A DNA stretch of 37,588 nt from Magnetococcales bacterium (GCA_015232395.1 JADFZT010000042.1:2802-40389); one strand, 5' to 3'. Shown: positions 8,534 through 17,655, counted from the stretch's first letter. Numbers and translations are program-made. The notes: generated by a model from the letters alone, not told the origin.

Positions 8534-9802
8534 ATGGCCACTGAAAAATCTGACATATCCCAACCGCAGATCCAGGAGATAAACGACCTGGCCCTTCGGC
8601 TGGAGACCCACTTTACCCAAACCAATACCGCCACCTTTGACCCGGCTGATCTCTTTGGCACCCCCTACGGTATTCTGGTCAAAAAAATCTGGTACCGGAA
8701 CAAATATCTGGCGGTGCTGCCTGCCCTGCCGCTGTTGCTGGTGGATTTTTTACTGCCGGGCCTGAAGAGGCTGTTTGTCAAAAAACGCCAACACGCCATT
8801 TGTCTGGCCCACTGGGGTTTGGGTTGCCTGAACCTGGCGGAAGTCCATCCGGAACGAAAGGATGAATTCCTGGAGAAGGCCAAATCCTGCCTGAAGACCA
8901 TCAACGATTTGGCGGTAGAAACCCCCAACGGCCTTGGCTGGGGAATTCACCTGAATTGGCAGACCATCGACGGTCTGATCCCGGCCAACACCCCCTGCCA
9001 CACCCAGACCGCCTATGTCTTCGAACTCCTGGATCGACTGAACAAAATCGAGCCTTCGTCAGAATATGACGCGCTCCTGGCAAAAATTGTCCAACACACC
9101 GCCCACGACTACCGGCAGGTAGACCTCCCCACTGTGGATGGCCCCATTACCGGCTATTCCATCGTCGATGAACGCACGGTGGTCAACTCCCAAAGCTATC
9201 GGGCCATGATCCTGATCCGGGGTTATCAGCTCCTTCGGGATCCGCTGCTGCTGAATCATTTCAACCCCTCTCTTGATTTCGTTCTCCAGTCTCAAAACCC
9301 CGACGGCTCCTGGCCTTATGCCGTCAAGGAAAGCTTTATCGACTGCTACCATACCTGCTTCGTTTTGAAAAACCTGTTTAAGATTGAAAAAAACCTCAAA
9401 GCGCTCGGTACAGACCATCATCTACCTGAAGATCTACTGGACCGGGTTCAAACCGCCCTGCAAACAGGAACAGCTTTTTTTAACAATTTTTTGCTCAAAG
9501 ATGGGCTACCCACCCCTTTTGCCCTCCGGCATCGCCCGGTTTCATACTTGTGGGATAGCTATGACATTGCCGAATCCGTCAATCTGTTGAATCTCCAGCA
9601 GGATGACCGGACCATTGGTCAAATATTAAAATTATTCCAAACACGTCTAATAACCCGAGAAGGACTGTTACGATTCCGCTATTATCCGACCATTTCCCGG
9701 CTGGTGGAGGGTGCCACTTACATCAGGCACGCAAACACTGCCTTTTTTCTAGCGTTAACCTATATCTTACGAAGGCACGCAAACGATGGAAAAAGGGATT
9801 AA
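8534..9802 (+). CDS. alpha/alpha-toroid (prenyltransferase/squalene-cyclase-like repeat) protein
   Basis: A 422-residue helical protein. A QW-type motif (QSQNPDGSWPYAVKES, ~255-270) and repeated helical segments with spaced Trp and aromatic residues suggest an alpha/alpha toroid, as in squalene/oxidosqualene cyclases and glycan-active (alpha/alpha)6 enzymes. A hydrophobic stretch (~57-77, LAVLPALPLLLVDFLLPG) could bind the membrane. The DxDD catalytic motif of squalene-hopene cyclases is not visible, so cyclase activity is not claimed. It overlaps the methyltransferase gene by 17 bp, so the two probably act together. Similar toroid proteins sit in polysaccharide clusters with undefined roles; epimerisation, lyase-type or glycolipid modification are options. 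Function unknown. Confidence 0.6.
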   Translation: MATEKSDISQPQIQEINDLALRLETHFTQTNTATFDPADLFGTPYGILVKKIWYRNKYLAVLPALPLLLVDFLLPGLKRLFVKKRQHAICLAHWGLGCLNLAEVHPERKDEFLEKAKSCLKTINDLAVETPNGLGWGIHLNWQTIDGLIPANTPCHTQTAYVFELLDRLNKIEPSSEYDALLAKIVQHTAHDYRQVDLPTVDGPITGYSIVDERTVVNSQSYRAMILIRGYQLLRDPLLLNHFNPSLDFVLQSQNPDGSWPYAVKESFIDCYHTCFVLKNLFKIEKNLKALGTDHHLPEDLLDRVQTALQTGTAFFNNFLLKDGLPTPFALRHRPVSYLWDSYDIAESVNLLNLQQDDRTIGQILKLFQTRLITREGLLRFRYYPTISRLVEGATYIRHANTAFFLALTYILRRHANDGKRD

Positions 9803-10622
9803 TCCGACGACCCTTCTGGAACTGACGCAACACAATAAAAAGCTGGGTCTGATTCGGATTCTCAAAAGCATGCGCTATGAACGGGCTGCTGAATTGCCCC
9901 TGATCATCGATCACCTGCGCCCTCGCCTTGAGGAACCTCTCTACTATCTGGATGTGGGTACCGGTGATTCCATTTTACCGACCTTTCTTTATGACAACAG
10001 CCGATGGTCCATCACGGTTGTGGACAAATGCGATTGGCTGTCAGAGCAGAAAGAGTACATGCTCCGACTGGGCCATACCGTTCCCAATGACCGCTTTCAA
10101 ATTTTCAAACAAAATATCCTGGATTACACCCCCGAGACCCCTTTGGATTTCATCACCTCCATCTCTGTCATCGAACACATCGAAGATCCCTTTGATCTGG
10201 AAGTGATGAAACACACAGCCTCCCTGCTGAAGCCCGGAGGTATCTATCTGCTCACCACTCTGGTCAACGATGGATTCCCGAGGGATTTTTACAAGGATGG
10301 GGAGGTGTATGGGGATAACCGCAAGGGGAAGGTGTTTTATCAGCGCCACTACGATCTTGATCTTCTGCAAAAACGTGTCATTGAGCCATCGGGACTCGAA
10401 GAAGCCGGAAGAGTCTATTTTGGCGAATACGACTTTCCCTTTGGCGAAAAATTTCTCTATCCACCGATCCGCAGATATCCGGGTAAGCTCCTCTACAACT
10501 GGGCCTCCCACTACTTTGCCCAAAAATATCTCAGCTACTCCAATGAGCCCATCAGCCGCTCCACCCTCTCCATGGATACGGCAGCAGGTGTCGTACTGCT
10601 GTTAAGAAAACCTACTGGTTGA
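9786..10622 (+). CDS. class I SAM-dependent methyltransferase
   Basis: A 278-residue Rossmann-fold methyltransferase. Motif I is YLDVGTGDS (~55-63), the acidic end of beta2 is VVDKCDW (~78-84), motif IV is in FITSISVIEHIEDPFDLE (~120-137), and LLKPGGIYLLTT follows (~146-157). The ATG lies inside the end of the preceding gene (17-bp overlap) with GAAGG upstream. The locus points to O- or N-methylation of a sugar in the surface polysaccharide. Another small molecule cannot be excluded. No signal peptide or membrane segment is seen. Confidence 0.85.
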   Translation: MEKGINPTTLLELTQHNKKLGLIRILKSMRYERAAELPLIIDHLRPRLEEPLYYLDVGTGDSILPTFLYDNSRWSITVVDKCDWLSEQKEYMLRLGHTVPNDRFQIFKQNILDYTPETPLDFITSISVIEHIEDPFDLEVMKHTASLLKPGGIYLLTTLVNDGFPRDFYKDGEVYGDNRKGKVFYQRHYDLDLLQKRVIEPSGLEEAGRVYFGEYDFPFGEKFLYPPIRRYPGKLLYNWASHYFAQKYLSYSNEPISRSTLSMDTAAGVVLLLRKPTG

Positions 10623-10631
10623 TTCCAAAGT

Positions 10632-12551
10632 GTGAAAGCATCTGCCAAAAGCCCAGGTCCAAAGCCAAGTCGAGCCAACCTGCAAACGCTTTTGCAACAG
10701 GGGATGACGCTGCATCAGGCTGGCCGAATCAACGACGCCGAAAAAATTTATCAGCAGATCATGGCCGCCCAGCCCAATCAGGCCGATGCCCTGCAACTGC
10801 TGGGCGTGATCGCCTCCCAGAGGGGAGAGTGGGATCTGGCTGTCGACTATCTGGGCCGTGCCTGCGCCATCACCCCCCACCATCCAGCAGCCCTTTTTAA
10901 TTATGGTCTCGCCCTCAAGGAAAAGGGCGATATCGACCAGGCGCTGACCCAATTTCGAAAGCTCATCCGACTCAAACCCGACTTTGCCGAAGCCCACCAC
11001 CAACAGGGCCTGCTCCTACAACAATCGGGTCACCTTGAGCGGGGGGAAGCCGCACTGCGCCAGGCGATCCGGCTTAAACCGAACTTCCCCCAGGCCCACC
11101 ACGATCTGGGCAACATTCTACAAAATCGACAAGCTCTCCCCGCGGCCATTGCCAGCTACCGGGAAGCGTTACGCTTGAACCCCTCATTTCCCGAAGCCCA
11201 TTATAATCTGGCCAACGCCTTAAAATCCCAGGGAAAGCTGGCCGAAGCCAAAGGATGCTATCAACAGGCCATCCGGTTAAAACCGGACCTCTTACCCGCC
11301 CACAACAATCTGGGCACCCTGCTGATGGAGCAGGGAGAGCTTGCCCAGGCGGTCAACTGCTATCGAAAAGCCCTCCAGCTCAAGCCCGATTTTTCCCAAG
11401 CCCACAACAATCTGGGCAACGCCTTGAAAAGCCTGGGAGAGCTGGATGAGGCGGTTTGGCACTATCAACAGGCGATCACCTTCAACCCCACTTTTGCCGA
11501 GGCCCACCGCCACCTGACCCACACCCGCAAAACCGATCCCCACAGCACACACCTGGCCCAAATGGAAAAACTCCTGGCAGATTCCAACCTCCCGGATACC
11601 GACCGGATCCATCTGCATTTTGCCCTGGGCAAGGCCAAAAGCGATCTACAACGCACCCGGGAAGGGTTTCAACATTTTCTCACCGGCAACCGTTTGCAAC
11701 GCGCCCGGACTCCCTTCGACCTCAACCAGGAACGCGCTTTTTTTCAGGCCATCCAGGAGAGATTCGACCCCGCTTTTTTTACCGCCCGGGCTGACTGGGG
11801 AGTGCCCGACCCCACGCCGATCTTTATCCTCGGCATGCCCCGCTCCGGCACCTCCCTGGTGGAGCAGATTTTGGCCAGCCACCCCGATCTCCATGGTGCC
11901 GGGGAGCTGACGATCCTGGAAGAGAGTCTCCTGGCCCATCCGGGGATCCACTCCCTGCATCAGCTTCCCAAAAAGATAGCCACCCTCAAGCAGGCCGATC
12001 TGGAAACCATGGGGCAGAACTATCTCAGCCACTTACGGCAGCGCCATCCAGGCAGGATCCCCTTCATCTCCGACAAGATGCCGGGCAATTTTCGTTTCAT
12101 CGGCCTGATCAAAATCATGCTGCCCCACGCCAAGGTGATCCACATCCAACGCTCCCCGGTGGATACCTGTTTTTCCATTTTTCGCAACTATTTTGCCCAG
12201 GGCCACGACTATTCCTGGGATCTCACCGAGCTGGGGGGCTACCACCGCCTCTATCAAGGACTGATGAGCCACTGGAAAACGGTTCTGTCTGACTTCGTGT
12301 ACGATCTCTGCTATGAAGAGTTGGTTGGAAATCAGGAAGGTGAGACACGGCGACTGCTGGATTATTGTGGCCTCGATTGGCATACCCGGTGTCTGGCATT
12401 TCATGAAACACACAGAAGCGTCCTGACCACCAGCAACGTTCAGGTCCGCAAACCCCTCTATGCCAGCTCCGTAGGCACTGGAAAAGCCTTCCAAGAAGAA
12501 TTAACCCCCCTGCTGGCTGCCCTCGCAGGGAAGAATGGGCCCAACCATTGA
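10632..12551 (+). CDS. TPR-repeat sulfotransferase (paralogue 5, long TPR array)
   Basis: A GTG start at 10632 gives 639 residues beginning MKASAKSPG. About eight TPR units (~15-290), many with the AHNNLG-type consensus, make this scaffold twice as long as in paralogues 2-4. The linker LHFALGKAKSDLQR precedes the sulfotransferase domain. The 5'-PSB loop is GMPRSGTS (~401-408), the 3'-PB motif is VIHIQRSPVDTCFS (~500-514), and the tail contains QVRKPLYASS. It starts 9 bp after the methyltransferase stop codon, with no strong Shine-Dalgarno, so coupling is likely. The catalytic domain is clearly a sibling of paralogues 2-4, while the TPR part has expanded. Confidence 0.88.
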   Translation: MKASAKSPGPKPSRANLQTLLQQGMTLHQAGRINDAEKIYQQIMAAQPNQADALQLLGVIASQRGEWDLAVDYLGRACAITPHHPAALFNYGLALKEKGDIDQALTQFRKLIRLKPDFAEAHHQQGLLLQQSGHLERGEAALRQAIRLKPNFPQAHHDLGNILQNRQALPAAIASYREALRLNPSFPEAHYNLANALKSQGKLAEAKGCYQQAIRLKPDLLPAHNNLGTLLMEQGELAQAVNCYRKALQLKPDFSQAHNNLGNALKSLGELDEAVWHYQQAITFNPTFAEAHRHLTHTRKTDPHSTHLAQMEKLLADSNLPDTDRIHLHFALGKAKSDLQRTREGFQHFLTGNRLQRARTPFDLNQERAFFQAIQERFDPAFFTARADWGVPDPTPIFILGMPRSGTSLVEQILASHPDLHGAGELTILEESLLAHPGIHSLHQLPKKIATLKQADLETMGQNYLSHLRQRHPGRIPFISDKMPGNFRFIGLIKIMLPHAKVIHIQRSPVDTCFSIFRNYFAQGHDYSWDLTELGGYHRLYQGLMSHWKTVLSDFVYDLCYEELVGNQEGETRRLLDYCGLDWHTRCLAFHETHRSVLTTSNVQVRKPLYASSVGTGKAFQEELTPLLAALAGKNGPNH

Positions 12552-12674
12552 CGGGACTCGACAGGAGTGGTGTTTCAGGTTGACCCCGGGAGGCCAGCGC
12601 ATCCATCATAGAGGGGTTGGTGCACCCAGGATGAAACGCCCCACCCACTTTTTTATATATTGGATGGATGATAC

Positions 12675-14525
12675 GTGTGTGGAATTATCGGTACGGTCGG
12701 CTACCCCGGCCCCCTGGCCCCAGCCATCACCGCTTTACATCACCGAGGCCCCGACGGCTCCGGTGAAAAGCAGCTGGAGCTCCACGGCAAACCCATCCGC
12801 CTGGCCCACACCCGACTCTCCATACTCGATCTCTCCCCGGCAGGCCAACAACCCATGGTCAGCCGGGATGGACGCTGGTGGATCACCTATAACGGTGAGA
12901 TCTACAATCACCTGGAACTGCGCACCCCCCTGGCCATCCCGTTTCGGGGCCACTCCGATACCGAAACCCTGGTAGAACTTTTGGCCCACCAGGGGATCGA
13001 AAAAACCCTCCCCCTTCTCAACGGCATGTTCGCCTTTGCCGCCCTCGACACCCGGGAAGGCAAGCTCCACCTGGTCAGGGATCCCTTTGGGATCAAGCCC
13101 CTCTACCATCTCCACCATCAAGACACCTTTGCCTTCGCCTCCGAAGCCAGAGGAGTCAAAGCCCTGGGCGTGGTCCCGGGAGGGGTGGATCAAACCGCCT
13201 TGGAGGCTTTTTTCACCCTCCGGTATGTCCCCTCCCCCCAAACCCTCTGGCCAGGCATCAAACGCCTTCCCCCAGGCCACGGCCTCACCTTCGATATCGC
13301 CACAGGGGAGAGCCACATCTGGCGCTTTGTCACCCCTACCCGGGAGCGTTTCACGGGGAGTCTGGCGGATGCGGTGACGGCTTACCGCCAGGAGCTGGGG
13401 GGGGCGGTCGCCCGGCAACTTCTCTCCGATGTCCCTGTCGGAGTGCTCCTTTCCGGGGGAATCGATTCCGCCCTGGTGGCAGCGCTGGCCAAGGATGCCG
13501 GACGGGATCTGCCCTGCTTTTCAGTGGGATTCGGCCAGGGGCACGGAGAGTGTGAACTGGCCGATGCGGCTGAAACCGCCCAGGTGCTGGACCTGCCCTT
13601 TTCCCGGGTGGAAGTGAGCCCGGATCAGCTGCAAATGGCCTTTGCCGAAGTGACCGCCGCCATTGAGGAGCCTCTGGGCACCACATCGGTATTGCCCATG
13701 TGGTATCTGGTCAAAAAGGCCCGGGAAGATGTCACGGTGGTGCTCACCGGCCAAGGCAATGACGAACCCTGGGGGGGATATCGCCGCTATCAGGTGGAGC
13801 TACTGAGGAGCCTGGCTCCCTGGCCTGGGGGGTGGCAGGGGGCTGGATGGCTGACCAGACACCTCTGGCCGGGCATGCCGGATGTACTGGAGCGGGGTTT
13901 CAGAACCCTGCCGGTGCCCGATACCGCCAACCGCTTTGTGGAGGCGTGCGCCCTCTTTCCTGAAACATGGCGCCAACAGCTCCTGGGAACCACCTCGGAT
14001 GGCGGGGCTCGGAAGACGATGAACGGCTGGCTCGATTGGTTGCAGGGGAGCGATTGCGAGCCTGCCGAAAAGATGATGCGTCTGGATGCCCGCATGAACC
14101 TTTCGGACGATCTGCTTCTCTACGGCGACAAAATTTCCATGGCGGTCTCCCTGGAAACCCGGGTGCCGATGCTGGATGTGGAGCTGGTTCGCTTTGTGGA
14201 ATCCCTGCCCCTCTCCTACCGAATGGCCTTGCGTCAGACCAAGATTGTCCACAAAAAAATGGCTGAAGGATATCTGCCATCCACCATCGTCCATCGTCCT
14301 AAAAAGGGCTTCCAGGTGCCTTTCGGCGCTTGGTCCCGTGGTCCCTGGAAGGAGTGGGTTACCGCCGAACTTTTAGACTCTTCCGCCCCCCATTTTTCCC
14401 ATTTACAGCGCCGTGGCGTGGAAAAACTCTGGCAGGCGCATCTCGCTGGCAAGCCTGATCGCAGCCGCCAGGTGTTCGCGCTGTTGATGTTGGCCGTCTG
14501 GTGGAAGCAGCAGGAAAACCTATGA
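12675..14525 (+). CDS. asparagine synthetase-like glutamine amidotransferase
   Basis: A 616-residue AsnB-family enzyme with a GTG start that puts Cys at position 2 (MCGIIG), the nucleophile of class II glutamine amidotransferases. The N-terminal domain shows HHRGPDGSG, THRLS-type AHTRLSILD and YNGEIYNH. The synthetase domain has the PP-loop SGGIDS (~260-265) and LTGQGNDEPWGG (~356-367). The family transfers glutamine-derived ammonia to an adenylated carboxylate. In polysaccharide clusters such proteins are thought to amidate uronic acids rather than make free asparagine, and the neighbours favour that here. The stop codon overlaps the next start (ATGA). Confidence 0.88.
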   Translation: MCGIIGTVGYPGPLAPAITALHHRGPDGSGEKQLELHGKPIRLAHTRLSILDLSPAGQQPMVSRDGRWWITYNGEIYNHLELRTPLAIPFRGHSDTETLVELLAHQGIEKTLPLLNGMFAFAALDTREGKLHLVRDPFGIKPLYHLHHQDTFAFASEARGVKALGVVPGGVDQTALEAFFTLRYVPSPQTLWPGIKRLPPGHGLTFDIATGESHIWRFVTPTRERFTGSLADAVTAYRQELGGAVARQLLSDVPVGVLLSGGIDSALVAALAKDAGRDLPCFSVGFGQGHGECELADAAETAQVLDLPFSRVEVSPDQLQMAFAEVTAAIEEPLGTTSVLPMWYLVKKAREDVTVVLTGQGNDEPWGGYRRYQVELLRSLAPWPGGWQGAGWLTRHLWPGMPDVLERGFRTLPVPDTANRFVEACALFPETWRQQLLGTTSDGGARKTMNGWLDWLQGSDCEPAEKMMRLDARMNLSDDLLLYGDKISMAVSLETRVPMLDVELVRFVESLPLSYRMALRQTKIVHKKMAEGYLPSTIVHRPKKGFQVPFGAWSRGPWKEWVTAELLDSSAPHFSHLQRRGVEKLWQAHLAGKPDRSRQVFALLMLAVWWKQQENL

Positions 14526-16069
14526 CCGAGAGCACCATGCCAGAGATGGGTGGTCTCAGCCAACCGGCTGGAGAAAGCCACCAAGAAGGCGGGAGGCCAA
14601 GCCCGGTCGCTGAAAAACAGCCACCTCCCCTCCCCCATAAAAAACGGGCTCCAAGACCACCCAAAGGACTCTTTATCTGGATGGCCTTCATCGCCATCTA
14701 TCCCTTTTTCAAAAAACTCGAATTCATTAAAGAAATTCCGATCATCGGCATGCTGGAAGAGGTGCTGATGCTTTTGCTTTTGCCTCATGTTTTTCGAGGT
14801 CTGGCGATATTGTTCAGGGCTGGGTTTTGGGGTTACACGGCCTTTTTCGCCTACGTGGGCTATCTGATCATGGGGGTGATCAGCTGGGTTGGTTCTGGCA
14901 TTGATCCCGCCGCGATGGTGTTCCAGTTGGCCCTGGAACAAAAATTTCCCGTCATCACCCTGGCCTTTATCGGTGCCGGTCAAACCACTTGGATCTGGAG
15001 CCGTTTCAGTCTCATTGTCAAATTTTTACTGCTGCTTTCCCTGCCACTGGTGGTTTTTCAGATCATGGCCCCTCACACCTATGATGAGGTGTTTGCCGCA
15101 GGGGGCCACACCGCTTCATTGACCCTGCCCAACGGCTACAAATTGCCCAGGGGCGCGGGTGCTTTCTGGTTTCCCGGTGAGATGGCCGGTTTTTGCGCCA
15201 TGATGGGCGGCTTTTTTTATATCAGCATGCGGTTTAAAAAACCCCTTCCCGGAATGCCCAGGGAGGCAAACCATTTGGGGGGATCCCGACATCAGAATCT
15301 GATGAATCAAGCCAGCAACACCCTCTGGCTGGGGCTTGCCAGCCTGCTGTTGGTGCTGGCCTTTTCCCGTCAGGAGTTTGCCGGCTTTGTTCTCTGTATA
15401 GCGTTCATCTGGTTTATCTCCCTACCCAAGCAGGCCCTCGGGGTCAAACCCGCACTGATACTCCTTTTATCCGGCCTGGGAGCCCTGATCTTTTACCTGC
15501 TCCTACCCTATTTCATAGCGGTCGCTGAGAGCCTGGAACTCACCAGCATCGAAGATTCCCAAGCTGCCCGGGTGGTTTTCTATTATCAAGGGGTCATGAT
15601 AGCCCTCGACAAGTTTCCCCTGGGGGGAGGGCTGGGGGGATTTGCCGGCCATGCGGCAGCCACCTATGGCTCTCCACTCTACGATGCCCTGGAATTCCAT
15701 CGTTTCTGGTGGTATCGGGCAGGAGAATATCTCACCGATACCTTCTGGCCGCACATTTTGGGTGAGGCTGGATTTATAGGGCTATTCTGTTATTTATTGT
15801 CCATCGGCGCTTTGGCCATACTCTTCTTTCGCCTGGCCAGAAAGACCCGGGATCCCCTTTCCCGGGTCTACCTCCACACATCTCTCTTCACCGTCCTCTA
15901 CATGATGAGCGTTTCAGTCACCTCTCCGGTCTGGAACGGCTCCTTCGAATTGATGCTGGCCTGCTCCTGTTTTGGCATATTGGGCCCAGCCCTCTTAGAA
16001 CAGAAACGCCTTCATTCCCAAAAACTGTTCCGGGCGGGTATCAAGCCCAAATATTCTGCCCGCACTTAA
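14522..16069 (+). CDS. multi-pass membrane protein, O-antigen polymerase/ligase (Wzy/WaaL)-like
   Basis: A 515-residue inner-membrane protein. A Pro/Lys-rich cytoplasmic N-terminus (~1-50) is followed by roughly ten hydrophobic segments, for example FIWMAFIAIYPFF, SLIVKFLLLLSLPLVVF, LWLGLASLLLVLAF and ALILLLSGLGALIFYLLLPY. A long periplasmic-like loop before the last helices carries GGGLGGFAGHAAATYGSPLY, as in Wzy/O-antigen ligase proteins. The ATG at 14522 was chosen because it forms an ATGA overlap with the upstream stop and has AGGAAAA at good spacing. An upstream in-frame codon at 14501 lacks this. The role inferred from topology and context is polymerisation or ligation of the repeat unit. 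Sequence identity of this class is low, so the exact subtype is uncertain. Confidence 0.7.
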   Translation: MTESTMPEMGGLSQPAGESHQEGGRPSPVAEKQPPPLPHKKRAPRPPKGLFIWMAFIAIYPFFKKLEFIKEIPIIGMLEEVLMLLLLPHVFRGLAILFRAGFWGYTAFFAYVGYLIMGVISWVGSGIDPAAMVFQLALEQKFPVITLAFIGAGQTTWIWSRFSLIVKFLLLLSLPLVVFQIMAPHTYDEVFAAGGHTASLTLPNGYKLPRGAGAFWFPGEMAGFCAMMGGFFYISMRFKKPLPGMPREANHLGGSRHQNLMNQASNTLWLGLASLLLVLAFSRQEFAGFVLCIAFIWFISLPKQALGVKPALILLLSGLGALIFYLLLPYFIAVAESLELTSIEDSQAARVVFYYQGVMIALDKFPLGGGLGGFAGHAAATYGSPLYDALEFHRFWWYRAGEYLTDTFWPHILGEAGFIGLFCYLLSIGALAILFFRLARKTRDPLSRVYLHTSLFTVLYMMSVSVTSPVWNGSFELMLACSCFGILGPALLEQKRLHSQKLFRAGIKPKYSART

Positions 16070-16768
16070 AAACCACAACACGCCCCTCCTGTTGAGACAC
16101 CATTTTTGCAGGATCCCCCCAGCCATCTCTTACCGCCAAGGGTCACCTGGCTTGTTTTCCACAGCCAACAGACTCTCCCCTGGCCGTCGAAAAAACCATT
16201 TGATGGTGATCCATTCAATGGATCACCAAGCTTGATATCACACCAGAAGAGCGCGCCTGTTTTTTACCCTGAGAGAGAGAAAAACATCTGACTGGAACAG
16301 CGTTTGGCCTGCAAAAAAAATCAATCCACAACGCCGCCCCGTTGAATGTGTCCGATAGCATAGCCTGATTTACCACTCCATTGGCTGGCAATCGCCTTCT
16401 TTTTGTTGCATTGCAAAGGGGTTGAGAGCTATTCTCAGACAGGTAGAGAGTCCATCATACCGAATACGATCGAATGGTCCGAAATCAACCTCGCAAAATC
16501 GACCAGACCCCTTCTTCATTGGGTGCGTCGGGGCTTGCTTGGATTATGATGACGGTTGGATCACGGATGGGTTACGATGGCAACAAGCCGGGATGCCGGC
16601 AGAAAAGCATGAATCCGGCCAGATAGTTTCCCTGGAAACAGCCTTTCATCCAGAGGATAAACGGCTACGTTGGGACGGTGGATCCGTTATTCGGAAAATC
16701 CCCCCAAGGGACCGACCGTCAGGCCATCATGGGGCTCGACATTCTGGAATATGCGTGGAGTCGAAAGC
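16070..16768 (+). other. 699-bp non-coding stretch upstream of wecG-like gene
   Basis: No supported gene. Short open frames here (for example 16106-16291 and 16422-16772) have no recognisable domain, odd composition and no convincing ribosome site. The region contains the perfect palindrome at 16204-16228. It is the largest gap in the polysaccharide locus and is a good place for the promoter and regulatory sites of the genes from 16769 onwards. No clear sigma-70 or sigma-54 promoter could be assigned. Confidence 0.5.
16204..16228. promoter_or_regulatory. perfect 12-1-12 palindrome, operator-like
   Basis: TGGTGATCCATT, a central C, then AATGGATCACCA: every base of both 12-bp arms pairs. There is no following T-run, so it does not look like a terminator. 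Near-zero spacing between the arms is typical of a binding site for a dimeric regulator. It sits 541-565 bp upstream of the WecG-like start and about 135 bp after the Wzy-like stop. Confidence 0.6.
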
Positions 16769-17551
16769 GTGACGGAACCAACAACCAACCCTCCCCTGCC
16801 CCAACCGGTGGAAGTGATGGGAGCGGTCATGCACCCCTGGACCATGGCCACCACGGTCAAAGAGATCGAACGTCGCCTGGAGGAAGGTCGCTTTACCCAG
16901 CATGTGGTGGTCAATGTCGCCAAAGCGGTCAGCATGCAGGATGATAAAAAACTCAAGGAGGCGGTTTCAGTCTGTGATATCATCAACTTTGACGGCATGG
17001 GCATGGTCTGGGCTGGACGCCTGCTGGGTCGGGAAGTGCCGGAACGGGTAGCGGGAATCGATCTCTATTATGCCCTGCTCAAAATGGCCGAAGAGCGCCA
17101 ATGGCCCGTCTATCTTCTGGGGGCTCGGGAGCCGGTCATCGTAGAGGTGGAAAAACGCATCCGCGCTCTCCATCCCAAGCTGCCCATCGCTGGCTGTCAT
17201 CACGGTTATTTTTGGGAGGATGAACCCGCCATGGTAGAGGCGATTCGGACTTCCAGGGCCAAGCTGCTTTTTGTGGCCATCTCCTCTCCCCGCAAGGAGA
17301 CCTTCATCAATCGCTGGCGTGAGGAGTTGGGGGTCGATTTTGTCATGGGGGTGGGGGGCACCTTCGATGTCATGGCTGGAGTAGCCCGCCGTGCCCCGGT
17401 CTGGATGCAAAATGCCGGTCTGGAATGGTTTTTCCGGTTGCTGCAGGAACCCCAACGCATGTGGCGGCGCTATCTGACCACCAACGCCCGCTTTTTGGCT
17501 TGGCTGATGAAAGAACTGCTCCTCAACCGTCGGGGTAAAGGTACTGTGTAG
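16769..17551 (+). CDS. WecG/TagA/CpsF family glycosyltransferase (GT26)
   Basis: A 260-residue enzyme of the family that adds the second sugar to an undecaprenyl-PP-linked primer. Visible family segments are VVNVAKAVSMQDD, INFDGMGMVWAGRLLG, ERVAGIDLYYALL, VYLLGAREPV, GCHHGYFW, LFVAISSPRKETFI, FVMGVGGTFDVMAG and APVWMQNAGLEWFFRLLQEP. The GTG at 16769 was chosen because GGAG lies eight bases upstream and it gives the usual family length. In-frame starts at 16670 and 16751 would add 33 or 6 residues without family character. It precedes the phosphotransferase gene, matching first-sugar and second-sugar enzymes side by side. Confidence 0.88.
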   Translation: MTEPTTNPPLPQPVEVMGAVMHPWTMATTVKEIERRLEEGRFTQHVVVNVAKAVSMQDDKKLKEAVSVCDIINFDGMGMVWAGRLLGREVPERVAGIDLYYALLKMAEERQWPVYLLGAREPVIVEVEKRIRALHPKLPIAGCHHGYFWEDEPAMVEAIRTSRAKLLFVAISSPRKETFINRWREELGVDFVMGVGGTFDVMAGVARRAPVWMQNAGLEWFFRLLQEPQRMWRRYLTTNARFLAWLMKELLLNRRGKGTV

Positions 17552-17655
17552 GCGGTGTGAACCAAACGAAGACGGTTTGAAACCAATAAAAGTCTGACCG
17601 ATGCCATTGATCCTCCTGATCAACCGGCTTCGGTTCACGGACACGAAATCATTCG

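Noticed and set aside
12535-12975. Alternative + strand frame overlapping the AsnB-like gene start
   Set aside because: It lies in another frame of a clear AsnB N-terminus with Cys2, and its translation is low-complexity Pro/Ser/Trp.
16385-16420. Sigma-54 promoter candidate (TGGCAATCGCC then TTCTT)
   Set aside because: The -24 TGGC is present, but the -12 position reads TTCT rather than TTGC at the required spacing.
16106-16772. Short + strand open frames in the gap before the WecG-like gene
   Set aside because: No recognisable domain, no ribosome site, Arg/Pro/Ser-rich composition typical of non-coding GC-rich DNA, and one runs into the true gene in another frame.
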